Shown here piece after piece: positions 46,473 to 54,595 of a stretch of 64,000 nt of DNA. Numbering within the stretch: position 1 is the stretch's first letter; each line of letters starts with the position of its first letter. The notes under the pieces were generated by a model that did no database searches, was not told the DNA's origin, and saw only the letters and a list, made by a program, of their open reading frames with translations. Position numbers and translations under genes: made by a program. Source of the stretch: Bifidobacterium biavatii DSM 23969 (GTDB lineage Bacteria; Actinomycetota; Actinomycetes; Actinomycetales; Bifidobacteriaceae); contig NZ_JGYN01000001.1 in assembly GCF_000741165.1 (NCBI RefSeq), forward strand, positions 32,043 through 96,042, given 5' to 3'.

Positions 46473-48146
46473 TCACAGCGGGATTGTTGCGGACAGCGTC
46501 CATTCGCCGGATTGCGGATCGGATTGCCAGCCAGTTTCGACGTGCATGGTACCGCCGCGTTCCGCGATGGTCGCCTGGTACCGCTTCAGCCCAGTGCCGA
46601 GCGACTGCCGTTCCCGTCCGCCGTCACCGATGCGGGCAGCGCCATCGGCATGATGCCCGACCTCGGCCTTAGCGAGCGCCGTGTCCACGAGCGCGATCTG
46701 CACGGCGTCGCGGCCGACGCCGATCGTGAGCACGTAGCCGCCGTCCGGGTCGGCGTGTTTGGCGATGTTGCCGTACAGTTCCTCAAGCAGTCCGGCGAAC
46801 AGGTCGTCCGGCTGCGCCGCGTCGTTCGCATTGGAGACGATCGTCTGCCCGTCGAAGCCGAGTTCGGCGAGCCGATGATCGCCGGATCGTGCGATCGTGC
46901 GCAGTTGTGCGGCGAGCGGACAGTCGGCACGGTCGACGCTCGGATTGATGACGGACGGATGCGATGATGCTGACGTCGCTGCGGCGTGACCGTGATCGCT
47001 AAGCCGTTCGACCGTCGACGATGCGCGCGGATCGCCGCCGTCGCGTCCTTCGATGACGCCGATGACCTGATGCGTGCGATCGAGCGCGCCGGAGGCGACG
47101 TCGCGCAATTCTCGCAATTCGGCCAGGCTGGGCGCACGGCCGTCGGCGATATCCTTGTCGAATCGCAAGATAAGATACGCGAGATCGTTCGACACGTAGT
47201 CATGGATGTCCTGTGCGGCGCGGGCGCGCTGACGCCGGTACTCGAGTTCCATTTGCGCAGTGTGCCGCTCGTGGTTCCAACGTGCGGCCATGCCGCCGAG
47301 CAGGAATCCAGCGAACAGGATGACGACCGGCGCTACGCCGACCATGGCGACCGTGCCGAGCAGCACGTGACGGTCGTTGTCTGAACCTGCATCATCAGAC
47401 GCGGCATTATCTCCGTTTTCGGATTGGCTGGATTGCCCAGATTGCCCGGGACCATCAGCACCACTGGATTGTCCGGAATCGTTGCCGTTCTGCGAGCCGC
47501 CGGATACATTACCCGAATCCGCGTCATCCGTTTGCCCGGAACCGGTGCCGTTCCCGGAAGCAGCCGACTCGCCGACCGCGTCATTGCCGATCGAATCGTT
47601 GGCCGGGGCATCGTCGTTGCCGGAGCCGGCAGAATCATCAGTATCGGAATCGGAGGAATCGGCGCTGTCGCCGCCAGAGTCGGACGAAGTGTCGCTGCCA
47701 GTAAGACTGTTCGCGCTGCCGCTGCCGTTCCCGCTCCCCCATTGCGGCACAGCCACGCCGCCGGCCGTCAGTAGCCACGACGCCAGCGCAATAACCGCGA
47801 TCGCAACCGCCGCACGCCGGTTCGCATACCCGAACACGGCAACCGCGATGAGCACCGCGACCAGCGTGGCGGACGGCATCGTCACCGGCGCAAAGCACAG
47901 CACGGTCCACAGCGTCACGACCGTGAGACCGCCGCTGACCGGTCTGAACGCCATGCCGATCACGGCCGCGGCGAACACGAACGCGCACACCACGCTGGCA
48001 ACCGTCATCCCGTCGAACACCAGCGCGACCAGCGTTTCCATCGTGCAGACCAAGGACACGACCAGCACCGCGACCAGCAGCCACGCGTTGGCCACGCGCC
48101 GGTCGGCAGCGACCAGTCGTTCGCGCCATTCCACCGTAGCCGTCAT
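46473..48146 (-). CDS. serK: Sensor histidine kinase of the serpin locus
   Basis: A 557-residue kinase. Five membrane helices occupy residues ~20-133. They are followed by ~130 residues of almost pure Ser/Gly/Asn/Asp (residues ~134-260), then a sixth helix VLLGTVAMVGVAPVVILFAGFLL. By topology this low-complexity loop lies outside the cell. The cytoplasmic DHp helix of HisKA_3 type has the phospho-acceptor in RAAQDIHDYVSNDLAYLI. The HATPase domain is divergent but shows the N-box EELYGNIAKHA and a GTGLKRYQATIAERGG lid. In B. breve a two-component pair controls the serpin gene; the neighbours here match that arrangement. It is separated from its regulator by repeats. Confidence 0.8.
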   Translation of the reverse strand: MTATVEWRERLVAADRRVANAWLLVAVLVVSLVCTMETLVALVFDGMTVASVVCAFVFAAAVIGMAFRPVSGGLTVVTLWTVLCFAPVTMPSATLVAVLIAVAVFGYANRRAAVAIAVIALASWLLTAGGVAVPQWGSGNGSGSANSLTGSDTSSDSGGDSADSSDSDTDDSAGSGNDDAPANDSIGNDAVGESAASGNGTGSGQTDDADSGNVSGGSQNGNDSGQSSGADGPGQSGQSSQSENGDNAASDDAGSDNDRHVLLGTVAMVGVAPVVILFAGFLLGGMAARWNHERHTAQMELEYRRQRARAAQDIHDYVSNDLAYLILRFDKDIADGRAPSLAELRELRDVASGALDRTHQVIGVIEGRDGGDPRASSTVERLSDHGHAAATSASSHPSVINPSVDRADCPLAAQLRTIARSGDHRLAELGFDGQTIVSNANDAAQPDDLFAGLLEELYGNIAKHADPDGGYVLTIGVGRDAVQIALVDTALAKAEVGHHADGAARIGDGGRERQSLGTGLKRYQATIAERGGTMHVETGWQSDPQSGEWTLSATIPL

Positions 48147-48206
48147 CCCGTCACCCCGCTTTCCATGCAGTTTCGCACATACCCTGTTTTGCCGGCTAAA
48201 TTCTTC

Positions 48207-48299
48207 GTCATTTCGACCGAGCGAAGCGAGCGGCGAAATCCCTTACCGGCCAACGGTTCGGAAGATTTCTCGACTCGGCTTCGCCTCGCTCGAAATGAC
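48207..48299. repeat. Dispersed inverted-repeat element (copy B) between regulator and kinase
   Basis: A 93-bp element with GTCATTTCGA ends, in the reverse orientation to the copy at 10319-10414. It is non-coding and palindromic overall. Confidence 0.72.
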
Positions 48300-48326
48300 A
48301 AGTTCATACGGCTATCCTCGCTTACG

Positions 48327-48394
48327 ATGACAAGTTCATCTGACATGTTCCGTAATGACAAGTTCATCTGGCACGTTCCATAATGACAAGATCG
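48327..48394. repeat. 28-bp tandem repeats after the response regulator gene
   Basis: Units begin ATGACAAGTTCATCTG at 48327 and 48355 (28-bp period), with a degenerate third unit from 48383. A partial unit (ATGACAAGTTCAT) overlaps the end of the preceding inverted-repeat element at 48295. They fill the gap between the regulator stop and that element. Confidence 0.65.
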
Positions 48395-49135
48395 TCAGAA
48401 CACATGTCGCCGCACGCAGATCGAGATCGCGTGCGCGCGGCTGCGGGCGCCGAGTTTGGCGAGCGCGCGCCGTTCGAACGTGGAGACGGTGGACGTGCCA
48501 ACGCCGAGCCGGTCCGCGATCTCGCGCGTGGTCAGCCCGTCAGCGTAAAGGCGCAGCACATCGCGTTCCTTGGGTGAGAGCGCACCGCGAGCGCCGCCGG
48601 CGTCGTATGACGCGTCTTCGAGCAGCGTGTGCGCTTCGGCTGAGTCAAGGAAGCGTGCGCCGCCTGTCTCTTCCGCGTTACGCGCATCGACTGCATTGTC
48701 CAAGACAGTCGTCCGATCATCATCACCGACATTCGTCGCCAATCCGTGGGCCGCACGTCGGATCGCCGCGGCCATGCCGGCGAGGTCGGTTTTGCCGACG
48801 AGCGCCTGCATGCCGCAGTGCACGGCTTCGTCGCGGAACGACGCGACCGCATACGATGTCACGCCGACGACACCCACATCGGCGCGTTTGACGCGGATCG
48901 CCCGGCAGACTTCGGTGCCGGGCACGTCGTTCATCGACATGTCGGTGACAAGCACGTCCGGCCGCTGCGTTCTGCTCAGGCAGCGGCTGATCGCGACCGC
49001 GCCGAGTTCGCACGTCCAGGCCACGTCGAAGCGTGCGTCCATGCGCGCGATCATCGTCGACAATACGGCGACCGCGTACGGGTCGTTGTCGACGATGCCG
49101 ATGCGAATACGCGCGTTTGCACCAGTCTCGTCCAT
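48395..49135 (-). CDS. serR: LuxR/NarL-type response regulator of the serpin locus
   Basis: A 246-residue two-domain regulator. The receiver domain begins IRIGIVDNDPYAVAVLSTMI (acidic pocket), with the phospho-acceptor Asp in PDVLVTDMSMND and the switch Thr/Lys in GVTSYAVASF and QALVGKTDL. A ~60-residue linker leads to a LuxR-type helix-turn-helix: LSPKERDVLRLYADGLTTREIADRLGVGTSTVSTFERRALAKLG. ATG 49135 is fixed by GGGGAGG 5 nt upstream; codons further upstream are not receiver-like. It is divergent from the membrane protein-serpin pair and, as in B. breve, likely binds the shared 239-bp region. Confidence 0.85.
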   Translation of the reverse strand: MDETGANARIRIGIVDNDPYAVAVLSTMIARMDARFDVAWTCELGAVAISRCLSRTQRPDVLVTDMSMNDVPGTEVCRAIRVKRADVGVVGVTSYAVASFRDEAVHCGMQALVGKTDLAGMAAAIRRAAHGLATNVGDDDRTTVLDNAVDARNAEETGGARFLDSAEAHTLLEDASYDAGGARGALSPKERDVLRLYADGLTTREIADRLGVGTSTVSTFERRALAKLGARSRAHAISICVRRHVF

Positions 49136-49374
49136 GCGCACCTCCCCTTCGCCTATCATGCCTGCCCGCGCGGCCGCGTCGTCGCGCCGCGTCATGCGGG
49201 CTATGACATCCATCATTCCACCGATCGCGCGTGTTCCATACTGGAATTACCGCAACACGCCGGTGCGCGTGGCTGTAGTGGCGCCGCGGCGTCCGGTCCG
49301 GAGACCGCGACCGCTTCCCCGCACCGGCTTGGACGGCCGACCGTAGTCATCCGGCGGCCGGAAAGGAGGCCATC
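49136..49374. promoter_or_regulatory. Divergent control region of the serpin locus
   Basis: Contains the perfect palindrome TTCCA-TAC-TGGAA (49234-49246), framed by GTGTT and AACAC (49231 and 49254). It lies midway between the divergent regulator and membrane-protein genes. It is a candidate binding site for the LuxR-type regulator. A GGAAAGGAGG ribosome-binding site precedes the membrane-protein gene. Confidence 0.45.
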
Positions 49375-50481
49375 ATGACCTCGGTACATATCGATCCCGC
49401 TGCCAAAGACCCGCGCACGACGCGTTTCACGAACAGTTTCACGCGGCGATTCGTCCGACAGTGCTCATGGAACCGCGCGCATTGGATCGGCGTGATCGCG
49501 CTGGGCGGACTGCTGTGGCTGACCGCCTACTATTACCGTTACGCGGCGTTCCTGCCGGAACTCGGCGACCGGCCGGTTCCCGACGGCTTCACCTGGCTGC
49601 CGATGATGGCGATCCTCTGGCCGGCCGGACTGGCGTTGACGAATCTGATCCTCGGCTCGATCCGCTCCGGTTCGCTCTCGTTTCCGCTGGTCAGCGCGCT
49701 CATGGGCCCGCTCGGCTTCGGCTGGGCGCACTTGCGCATGGTCGGCTACGTCGAATACCGCCGGTGGTCCGACTGGCTGTCGTTGATGCGCGCGCACGGC
49801 GGCGAGTTGCTCGTGCAAACGTTGTACGGCAGTGCGGTGCTGCTGCTCGCCTACGCGGCGGTCGCGTTCGCCTGTTACGCGATCGGCCGTTACGGGTTGC
49901 GCAGGCTGTTTCTCGCCCCGCCGCCGACGAGCGCGAGCGGTCGGATGCTTGCGTGGGCGCGGCGTGACGCGGTGCGGTTCGGCTGCTGGCTGACGCTGGC
50001 GGTCACGTATGGCCTGATCCTCGCGTTCGCGCTCATTCGCGGCGAATGGGTGATGGTCGGGGCACTGACGATCAATTTCGCCGTGCCGCCCATACTGCTG
50101 GTGGCGTGCGGCGCGTACGCGACTCGCGACGCGGCGATGCCGGCTGGACGACGCCGTGCACGACGGTCCGCCGACGTACGGCTCGATTGGCTGCGGTCGC
50201 TGTTCTTCCCCGCAATCGGCGCACTGATCGGCGCCGTGGCGGTGTTCGTATTGTCCGCGCCGTATCAGGACGAATGCCCGATCAACGGCGTGTGCACGCC
50301 GATCGGCGGCGGCTGGTTCATCGACTGGACCGCGCTGGTCGACATGGTACCGCAGTTCCTCGTGCTGTATCTCGCCGCCGGCTATATCGGCTATATCGCG
50401 ATGCTGTCCGCACGGCTGATCGTCCGCGCTCTTCGTAATTTTCGTAATCGCACAGCTTCCATAGGAAAGGAGCGGTCATGA
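49375..50481 (+). CDS. serU: Polytopic membrane protein co-transcribed with serpin
   Basis: A 368-residue membrane protein with about seven hydrophobic helices. The first is WIGVIALGGLLWLTAYYYRYAAF; the last is FLVLYLAAGYIGYIAMLSARLIV. A positively charged loop (PAGRRRARRSADVRLDWLRS) sits between the two halves. A Cys pair in YQDECPINGVCTPIGGGWFIDW is predicted outside the membrane and could form a disulfide. No named family was recognised. Its stop overlaps the serpin start by four bases, so the two are translated together. The place matches the membrane protein of the B. breve serpin operon. A role in signal sensing or serpin export is conjecture. Confidence 0.7.
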   Translation: MTSVHIDPAAKDPRTTRFTNSFTRRFVRQCSWNRAHWIGVIALGGLLWLTAYYYRYAAFLPELGDRPVPDGFTWLPMMAILWPAGLALTNLILGSIRSGSLSFPLVSALMGPLGFGWAHLRMVGYVEYRRWSDWLSLMRAHGGELLVQTLYGSAVLLLAYAAVAFACYAIGRYGLRRLFLAPPPTSASGRMLAWARRDAVRFGCWLTLAVTYGLILAFALIRGEWVMVGALTINFAVPPILLVACGAYATRDAAMPAGRRRARRSADVRLDWLRSLFFPAIGALIGAVAVFVLSAPYQDECPINGVCTPIGGGWFIDWTALVDMVPQFLVLYLAAGYIGYIAMLSARLIVRALRNFRNRTASIGKERS

Positions 50482-51917
50482 CCACGCCGAACACTCAGAA
50501 CAGCAACGTTCGTAGCAACGTGCGCACCGCACGCAGTCATCGGCAGTCGGCGGCCATGCGTCGGCTGACTGCGGCGCTGCTGACGATCGCATTCGCCGTC
50601 GCCGCAACGGGCGCAGCGTATACGGCAACGGCCGCGCTGGACGGCATCCGCGCCACGATCGTCGCGGCCCGTCCGCTCGCCGACAAGCCGAGCACGTCGG
50701 CGGCGAACGGCGCAAGCTATTTCGCCGAACAGTATTCCAGCTACTTTCTCGCCGCCGGGCTCAGGCACGGCAACGTGAACTTCTCCCCCGCGTCAATGTG
50801 GCTGGCATTGGCGATCGCGGCGCAGGGCGCGGACGGCGAGACGCGCGCGCAGCTGGACCGTGTGTTGCAAACGCAATCACTGACTGCCGGCGACTATCGT
50901 TCGCTGATCTCGTCGATCAACGGCCGGCGCGAAGGCGCGGCGTCCGAAATGCTCGCACGCAACGCGGTGTGGGCAGACGATACGCTCACGCTGTCCGACG
51001 AGTTCGCGTCGACCGTGCGCGACGCGTTCGACGCGAACGTGGTTTCGTTGCCGTTCGGCGACGACGCGACGCAACGGCTGCGCGAGTGGATCAAGGAGGG
51101 CACGCGCGGCGAGCTTGCACCGGACGTGCGGCTGGACGACGGTCGACTGCTGTCGATCGTCAACACCGTGTACGCGGACGGACGCTGGGCCGAACCGTTC
51201 GATGCGAACGATACCAAGAACGGCACGTTCCACGGGTCGAACAGCGACGCGACCGTGCCGATGATGACGCGCACGTTTGAGAACACGACGTGGGCGTTCA
51301 GCAAGAAGGAAGGCTGGCAGACCGCAACGCTCACATTCGACGACGGCGGCACGTTCACGCTGCTGCTGCCGGACGAGGGCCAGTTCGACGAGATCGCGCA
51401 GGCGGGCAGTTCCCTAGCGAGCCGGGCGTTCCGCGCGGGCACGTCGGACGCGCCGGACGGGAACGCGATCTGGCCCGACGAGACGGAACGTCAAGGGCCG
51501 ATCCCGGACGTGCTGGGATTCGACACGACGGCGTACGCCGCGCAGGTGACGGTGACGATGCCGCGGTTCTCGATCACGAATACGTTTGCGTCGGATGAGC
51601 TGATCGGCGTGCTGCGCAAGATCGGCGTCACGGACGCGTTCGACCCGGAGCGGGCTGATTTTGCGAAGATGCTTGACGCCGATCATTCCGCTGTCAAGGA
51701 CGCGGCGCTGTATGTGGATTCGGTGGTGCAGGGCACGCGCATCGACGTGAACGAGCGGGGCGCCAAGGCGGCCGCCTACACCGACATCGGCATGGCCACC
51801 TCCGCCGCGCCCGCAAGCCAGCGGCACGTCGACTTCACCGTCGACCGCCCGTTCCTCTACCAGTACGCCACGCCCGACGGCATCCCCCTGTTCGTGGGCG
51901 CCGTCACGGACCTCTAA
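50478..51917 (+). CDS. ser: Serpin (serine protease inhibitor), membrane-anchored or secreted
   Basis: A 479-residue serpin. Residues 1-55 form a basic leader and one hydrophobic helix (LTAALLTIAFAVAATGAAYTATAAL), serving as signal or anchor. The serpin fold follows: NFSPASMWLALAIAAQGADGETRAQLDRVL, IVNTVYADGRWAEPFD (shutter strand), VTVTMPRFSITNTF, and the breach/C-terminal VDRPFLYQYATPDGIPLFVGAVTDL. The reactive loop lies in VNERGAKAAAYTDIGMATSAAPASQRHVDF. Counting 17 residues from the hinge Glu puts P1-P1' near Ser-Ala, compatible with elastase-like targets; that assignment is an estimate. The hinge (GAKAAAY) is broadly inhibitory-type, with a Lys at P13. Bifidobacterial serpins inhibit host elastases. 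Confidence 0.9.
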   Translation: MTTPNTQNSNVRSNVRTARSHRQSAAMRRLTAALLTIAFAVAATGAAYTATAALDGIRATIVAARPLADKPSTSAANGASYFAEQYSSYFLAAGLRHGNVNFSPASMWLALAIAAQGADGETRAQLDRVLQTQSLTAGDYRSLISSINGRREGAASEMLARNAVWADDTLTLSDEFASTVRDAFDANVVSLPFGDDATQRLREWIKEGTRGELAPDVRLDDGRLLSIVNTVYADGRWAEPFDANDTKNGTFHGSNSDATVPMMTRTFENTTWAFSKKEGWQTATLTFDDGGTFTLLLPDEGQFDEIAQAGSSLASRAFRAGTSDAPDGNAIWPDETERQGPIPDVLGFDTTAYAAQVTVTMPRFSITNTFASDELIGVLRKIGVTDAFDPERADFAKMLDADHSAVKDAALYVDSVVQGTRIDVNERGAKAAAYTDIGMATSAAPASQRHVDFTVDRPFLYQYATPDGIPLFVGAVTDL

Positions 51918-51948
51918 ATCAATGCAAACTGTCGATGCAGCCCGCAGT

Positions 51949-52224
51949 ATCGGAATCGCGCTGCGCGCGATGCAGTGTTGCCGGCTCACTGCCGCTCGCG
52001 GACGCTCCCTCAGTCCGCCTGCGGCGGCCAGCTCCCTCAGCCGAGGGAGCCTGCAAGGCGTGTTATAGACACTGGTTTCTCATAACCGTAGAAGCGAGAG
52101 AAGCTGGCGGAGCCTCGGCTCCCTCGGCTGAGGGAGCTGTCACAGCGAAGCTGTGACTGAGGGAGCGTCTGCGGCGCGGCAGCGCCGCTGATCAGCACAG
52201 CATCGCGCGCAGCGCGATTCCGAT
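51949..52224. repeat. 276-bp terminal-inverted-repeat element (copy 1)
   Basis: Bounded by a perfect 25-bp inverted repeat (left arm 51949-51973, beginning ATCGGAATCGCGCTGCGCGC; right arm 52200-52224). Inside are smaller palindromes: GGCTCCCTCGGCTGAGGGAGC and GTCACAGC-GAA-GCTGTGAC. It contains no open frame of interest and ends 1 bp before the nitroreductase stop codon. It fills the 308-bp gap between serpin and that gene. A related copy is at 56457-56748. Confidence 0.82.
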
Positions 52225-52225
52225 G

Positions 52226-53008
52226 CTACTTGTGCAGGAACAGGCCGCCGTCGCCCCAGGCCCAGTCGCCGGCGCCGGCGCCGATCTGGAAGTGGAGCTT
52301 GGCGATGCCGAGGTCGTTGAACGGCACGCCGTTGTCGGACGCCGGGTCGATGTGTGCGGCGGCGGTGTCGTCGGCGGTGTTGTACGTGAACGTGATCGGC
52401 TGGCGGTTCATGCCGCTCGGCGCCTTCATGGCCGCCTCGACGCCCGCGCGGAACCAGTCGGGCGCGGCGGTGCGCTCCTCGTCGGTCATGCCGGCGGTGA
52501 ACTGCTCGTACGACTTGGTGGGCCGGTGCGTGCGCTGGCGTTCCACCAGTTCCGCATAGCTGGTGGACGTGTACGTGAGGTGATGCTCCGGGTGGCCGAT
52601 CACGATGCCCAAGTACAGTTCCTCGGACTTGGTGATGCGGCAGTGCTTGGCCGCTTCGGCGCGATCCCAGCTGCCGCCGACCCACAGGGTGCCGAGTCCG
52701 CGCAGCGTGGCGGTGAGCACGGCGCGCTCACCGTAGAATCCGGCGCGTTCGCGGGCTTCGGGATCGTCCTTCGGACCGACGACGGCGATGAGGTTCGCCG
52801 CGTTGGTCAGGTGCCCGGACTCGTTGGCCGCGGTGAACACGGCCGGCTGGTTAAGGATGAGCTGCATGTTGAGCCCGCCGAGCATGTTGACCGCGTCGAG
52901 CGTCATGCTCAGCTGCCGGGCGGTGTCCTCGTCGATCGGGTCCTTGTCGTAGGCGCGCACCGACGTGCGGATGTTGATCGCGTCGATGAGCTGCGTGTGT
53001 TCTGCCAT
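52226..53008 (-). CDS. Nitroreductase-family FMN protein
   Basis: A 260-residue protein of the nitroreductase superfamily. The N-terminus IDAINIRTSVRAYDKDPID carries the R-T-S-V-R FMN-phosphate motif. Further matches are the central AVLTATLRGLGTLWVGGSWDRAEA and the C-terminal APSGMNRQPITFTYN followed by NDLGIAKLHFQIGA, a domain-swapped ordering seen in the larger TM1586-like members. Such proteins reduce nitro groups, quinones or other substrates using NAD(P)H; the physiological substrate is unknown. RBS GGAAGGGG lies just before the ATG. The stop abuts the terminal-inverted-repeat element. Confidence 0.75.
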   Translation of the reverse strand: MAEHTQLIDAINIRTSVRAYDKDPIDEDTARQLSMTLDAVNMLGGLNMQLILNQPAVFTAANESGHLTNAANLIAVVGPKDDPEARERAGFYGERAVLTATLRGLGTLWVGGSWDRAEAAKHCRITKSEELYLGIVIGHPEHHLTYTSTSYAELVERQRTHRPTKSYEQFTAGMTDEERTAAPDWFRAGVEAAMKAPSGMNRQPITFTYNTADDTAAAHIDPASDNGVPFNDLGIAKLHFQIGAGAGDWAWGDGGLFLHK

Positions 53009-53147
53009 GATTGCCCCTTCCTTGGCGTTGCATAATGGCGTGACGATAACGTAACCATCATACGCAGCATTCAGCCACGACGATCACGGCAACCATGCGG
53101 TCTCACGCAAAACCACGCAAGACCGCACAAAACGCAAGTTCCGAACG

Positions 53148-54161
53148 CTACTTGAGCGCCGGCATCGGCTTCCAGTTCGGGTCGTGCATGAGCTTGCGCG
53201 AATCCCACCAGCCCTTGGCGATCTGCACGAGTCCGGTGCGCACGTGCTCGCGGTCGACCATGACGAGTCGGATCACTTCCTTCGCGGCGGTGGCGATCGT
53301 GCCGAGCGCGAACAGGAACGGGCGGAAGTCACCGTGCGCCATGAAGTAGCGGGCCATGTAGCCGCGGTTGCGCATGATGTGGTAGCGGTTCATGTCGGAC
53401 GTGGAGTTGAGCTGGCGCAAGCCGGCGATGTCCCAGTTGCCGATTTCGCGCGTGCGGCGCAGCACGACATCGGGCACGACGATCGGATTGGTGACCTTGC
53501 TGGCAAGGTAGCCGTAGATCGTGTCGTCCCAGTAGATGAAGAATCGCGGGTCGGGGAAGCCGATCTGTTCGACGACGCGACGGCGGAACAGGCCGCCTTC
53601 GAAGCACAGCGTGTCCATGACGCGGTAGCCGGCGCGGCCAAACGCGGCGGGCGCGATCGGGTTGGGGATGCCGAGCGGGACAATGAAGTCGTACTGCCAG
53701 TAGAACGGGCCGCCGTCGTAGTCGTAGCGGCTGCCTTGGATGACGTCGTGGCGGGGTGTCCATTTGGCGAGTTTTTCAATGCCTTCGGGTTCGACGGCCA
53801 CGTCGTCGTCCATGACCCAGAACCATTCGGCGCCGAGCTCGTACGCCTTCTTCACGCCGGCGGAGAAGCCGCCCGCGCCGCCGAGGTTGGCGGTTTGCGG
53901 CGCGTAGACGACGCGCTGTTCGTTGCCGCTCGCGTCCGGCACGGTGGTGCCCCACTGTTTGGTGATGCGTGCGGCGAAGTCGTTGACCATGCCGTGCGTT
54001 TCGTCGGAGTGTTCGTTGTCGACGATGACGATGCGCCACGGTGCGACGGTCAGCCGTTCGATCGAGTCGAACAGTTTGGTCAGCAGCTGCTGGCGTTTGT
54101 ACGTGACGACGACGATCGCCAGTTTCTCGATGGTCTTCTTCGCGGCATGCTTTTCACTCAT
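53148..54161 (-). CDS. Family 2 glycosyltransferase (GlfT2/rhamnosyl- or galactofuranosyl-like)
   Basis: A 337-residue GT-A enzyme. The N-terminal nucleotide-sugar fold begins KLAIVVVTYKRQQLLTKLFDSIERL. ANLGGAGGFSAGVKKAY and WFWVMDDDVAVEPEGIEKL supply the donor-binding block and the metal-binding DDD triad. FFIYWDDTIYGYLA holds the likely catalytic-base region (WDD, then conserved His downstream). This GGAGGF pattern is typical of galactofuranosyl- and rhamnosyltransferases of the GlfT type that build cell-wall polysaccharide. The acceptor is unknown. The start at 54161 has no strong ribosome-binding site; 54170 is an alternative. It follows the small unknown gene by 38 bp on the same strand. 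Confidence 0.8.
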   Translation of the reverse strand: MSEKHAAKKTIEKLAIVVVTYKRQQLLTKLFDSIERLTVAPWRIVIVDNEHSDETHGMVNDFAARITKQWGTTVPDASGNEQRVVYAPQTANLGGAGGFSAGVKKAYELGAEWFWVMDDDVAVEPEGIEKLAKWTPRHDVIQGSRYDYDGGPFYWQYDFIVPLGIPNPIAPAAFGRAGYRVMDTLCFEGGLFRRRVVEQIGFPDPRFFIYWDDTIYGYLASKVTNPIVVPDVVLRRTREIGNWDIAGLRQLNSTSDMNRYHIMRNRGYMARYFMAHGDFRPFLFALGTIATAAKEVIRLVMVDREHVRTGLVQIAKGWWDSRKLMHDPNWKPMPALK

Positions 54162-54199
54162 GCCCACCATTGTATGCACAGCCCGGCGCGGAACGCGCG

Positions 54200-54595
54200 T
54201 CAATGGTTGGGGCGGACGCGCGTGATCGCGTATTTCGCGTCGAAGATGATGATGCCGAGATCGTCGTAATGATGGCCGTCGATGTAGGTGACGGCGGTGT
54301 GGCCGGGCTGCGATGCCGGCAGGTCGAACAGTCTCAGGATCGCGCGTTCGGCCGTGCCGTCGGCGAGCGTGATGTAGGTGCGGCGGTCGATGATCGGGAC
54401 CGCGTTATGATCCGTTGGTTGCGCCGATTTGAGTGCGATCTGCCGCGTTTCCTCGTTGACGTAGGTGATGACGGCGCTCGGATGGCCGAGCATGATGCCG
54501 GTGTCAGCGTTGAAGCTGATGTTGCGGTCGCGGATGGTGAGCCGCGGCGGCTTGGCGAGCCGAATTTCCGTGAATCCGTCCAACAGCCCGCTCAT
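54200..54595 (-). CDS. Small protein of unknown function upstream of the glycosyltransferase
   Basis: A 131-residue soluble protein without a recognised domain. It appears to be mostly beta strand (PRLTIRDRNISFNADTGIMLG, AVITYVNEETRQIALKS, YITLADGTAERAILRLFDLP, LGIIIFDAKYAITRVRPNH), resembling a small beta barrel or a DNA/ligand-binding beta fold. GAGGGGGAG 3-8 nt before ATG 54595 supports a real gene. It probably shares a transcript with the glycosyltransferase. The 23-bp tandem repeats lie about 80 bp upstream. Confidence 0.6.
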   Translation of the reverse strand: MSGLLDGFTEIRLAKPPRLTIRDRNISFNADTGIMLGHPSAVITYVNEETRQIALKSAQPTDHNAVPIIDRRTYITLADGTAERAILRLFDLPASQPGHTAVTYIDGHHYDDLGIIIFDAKYAITRVRPNH

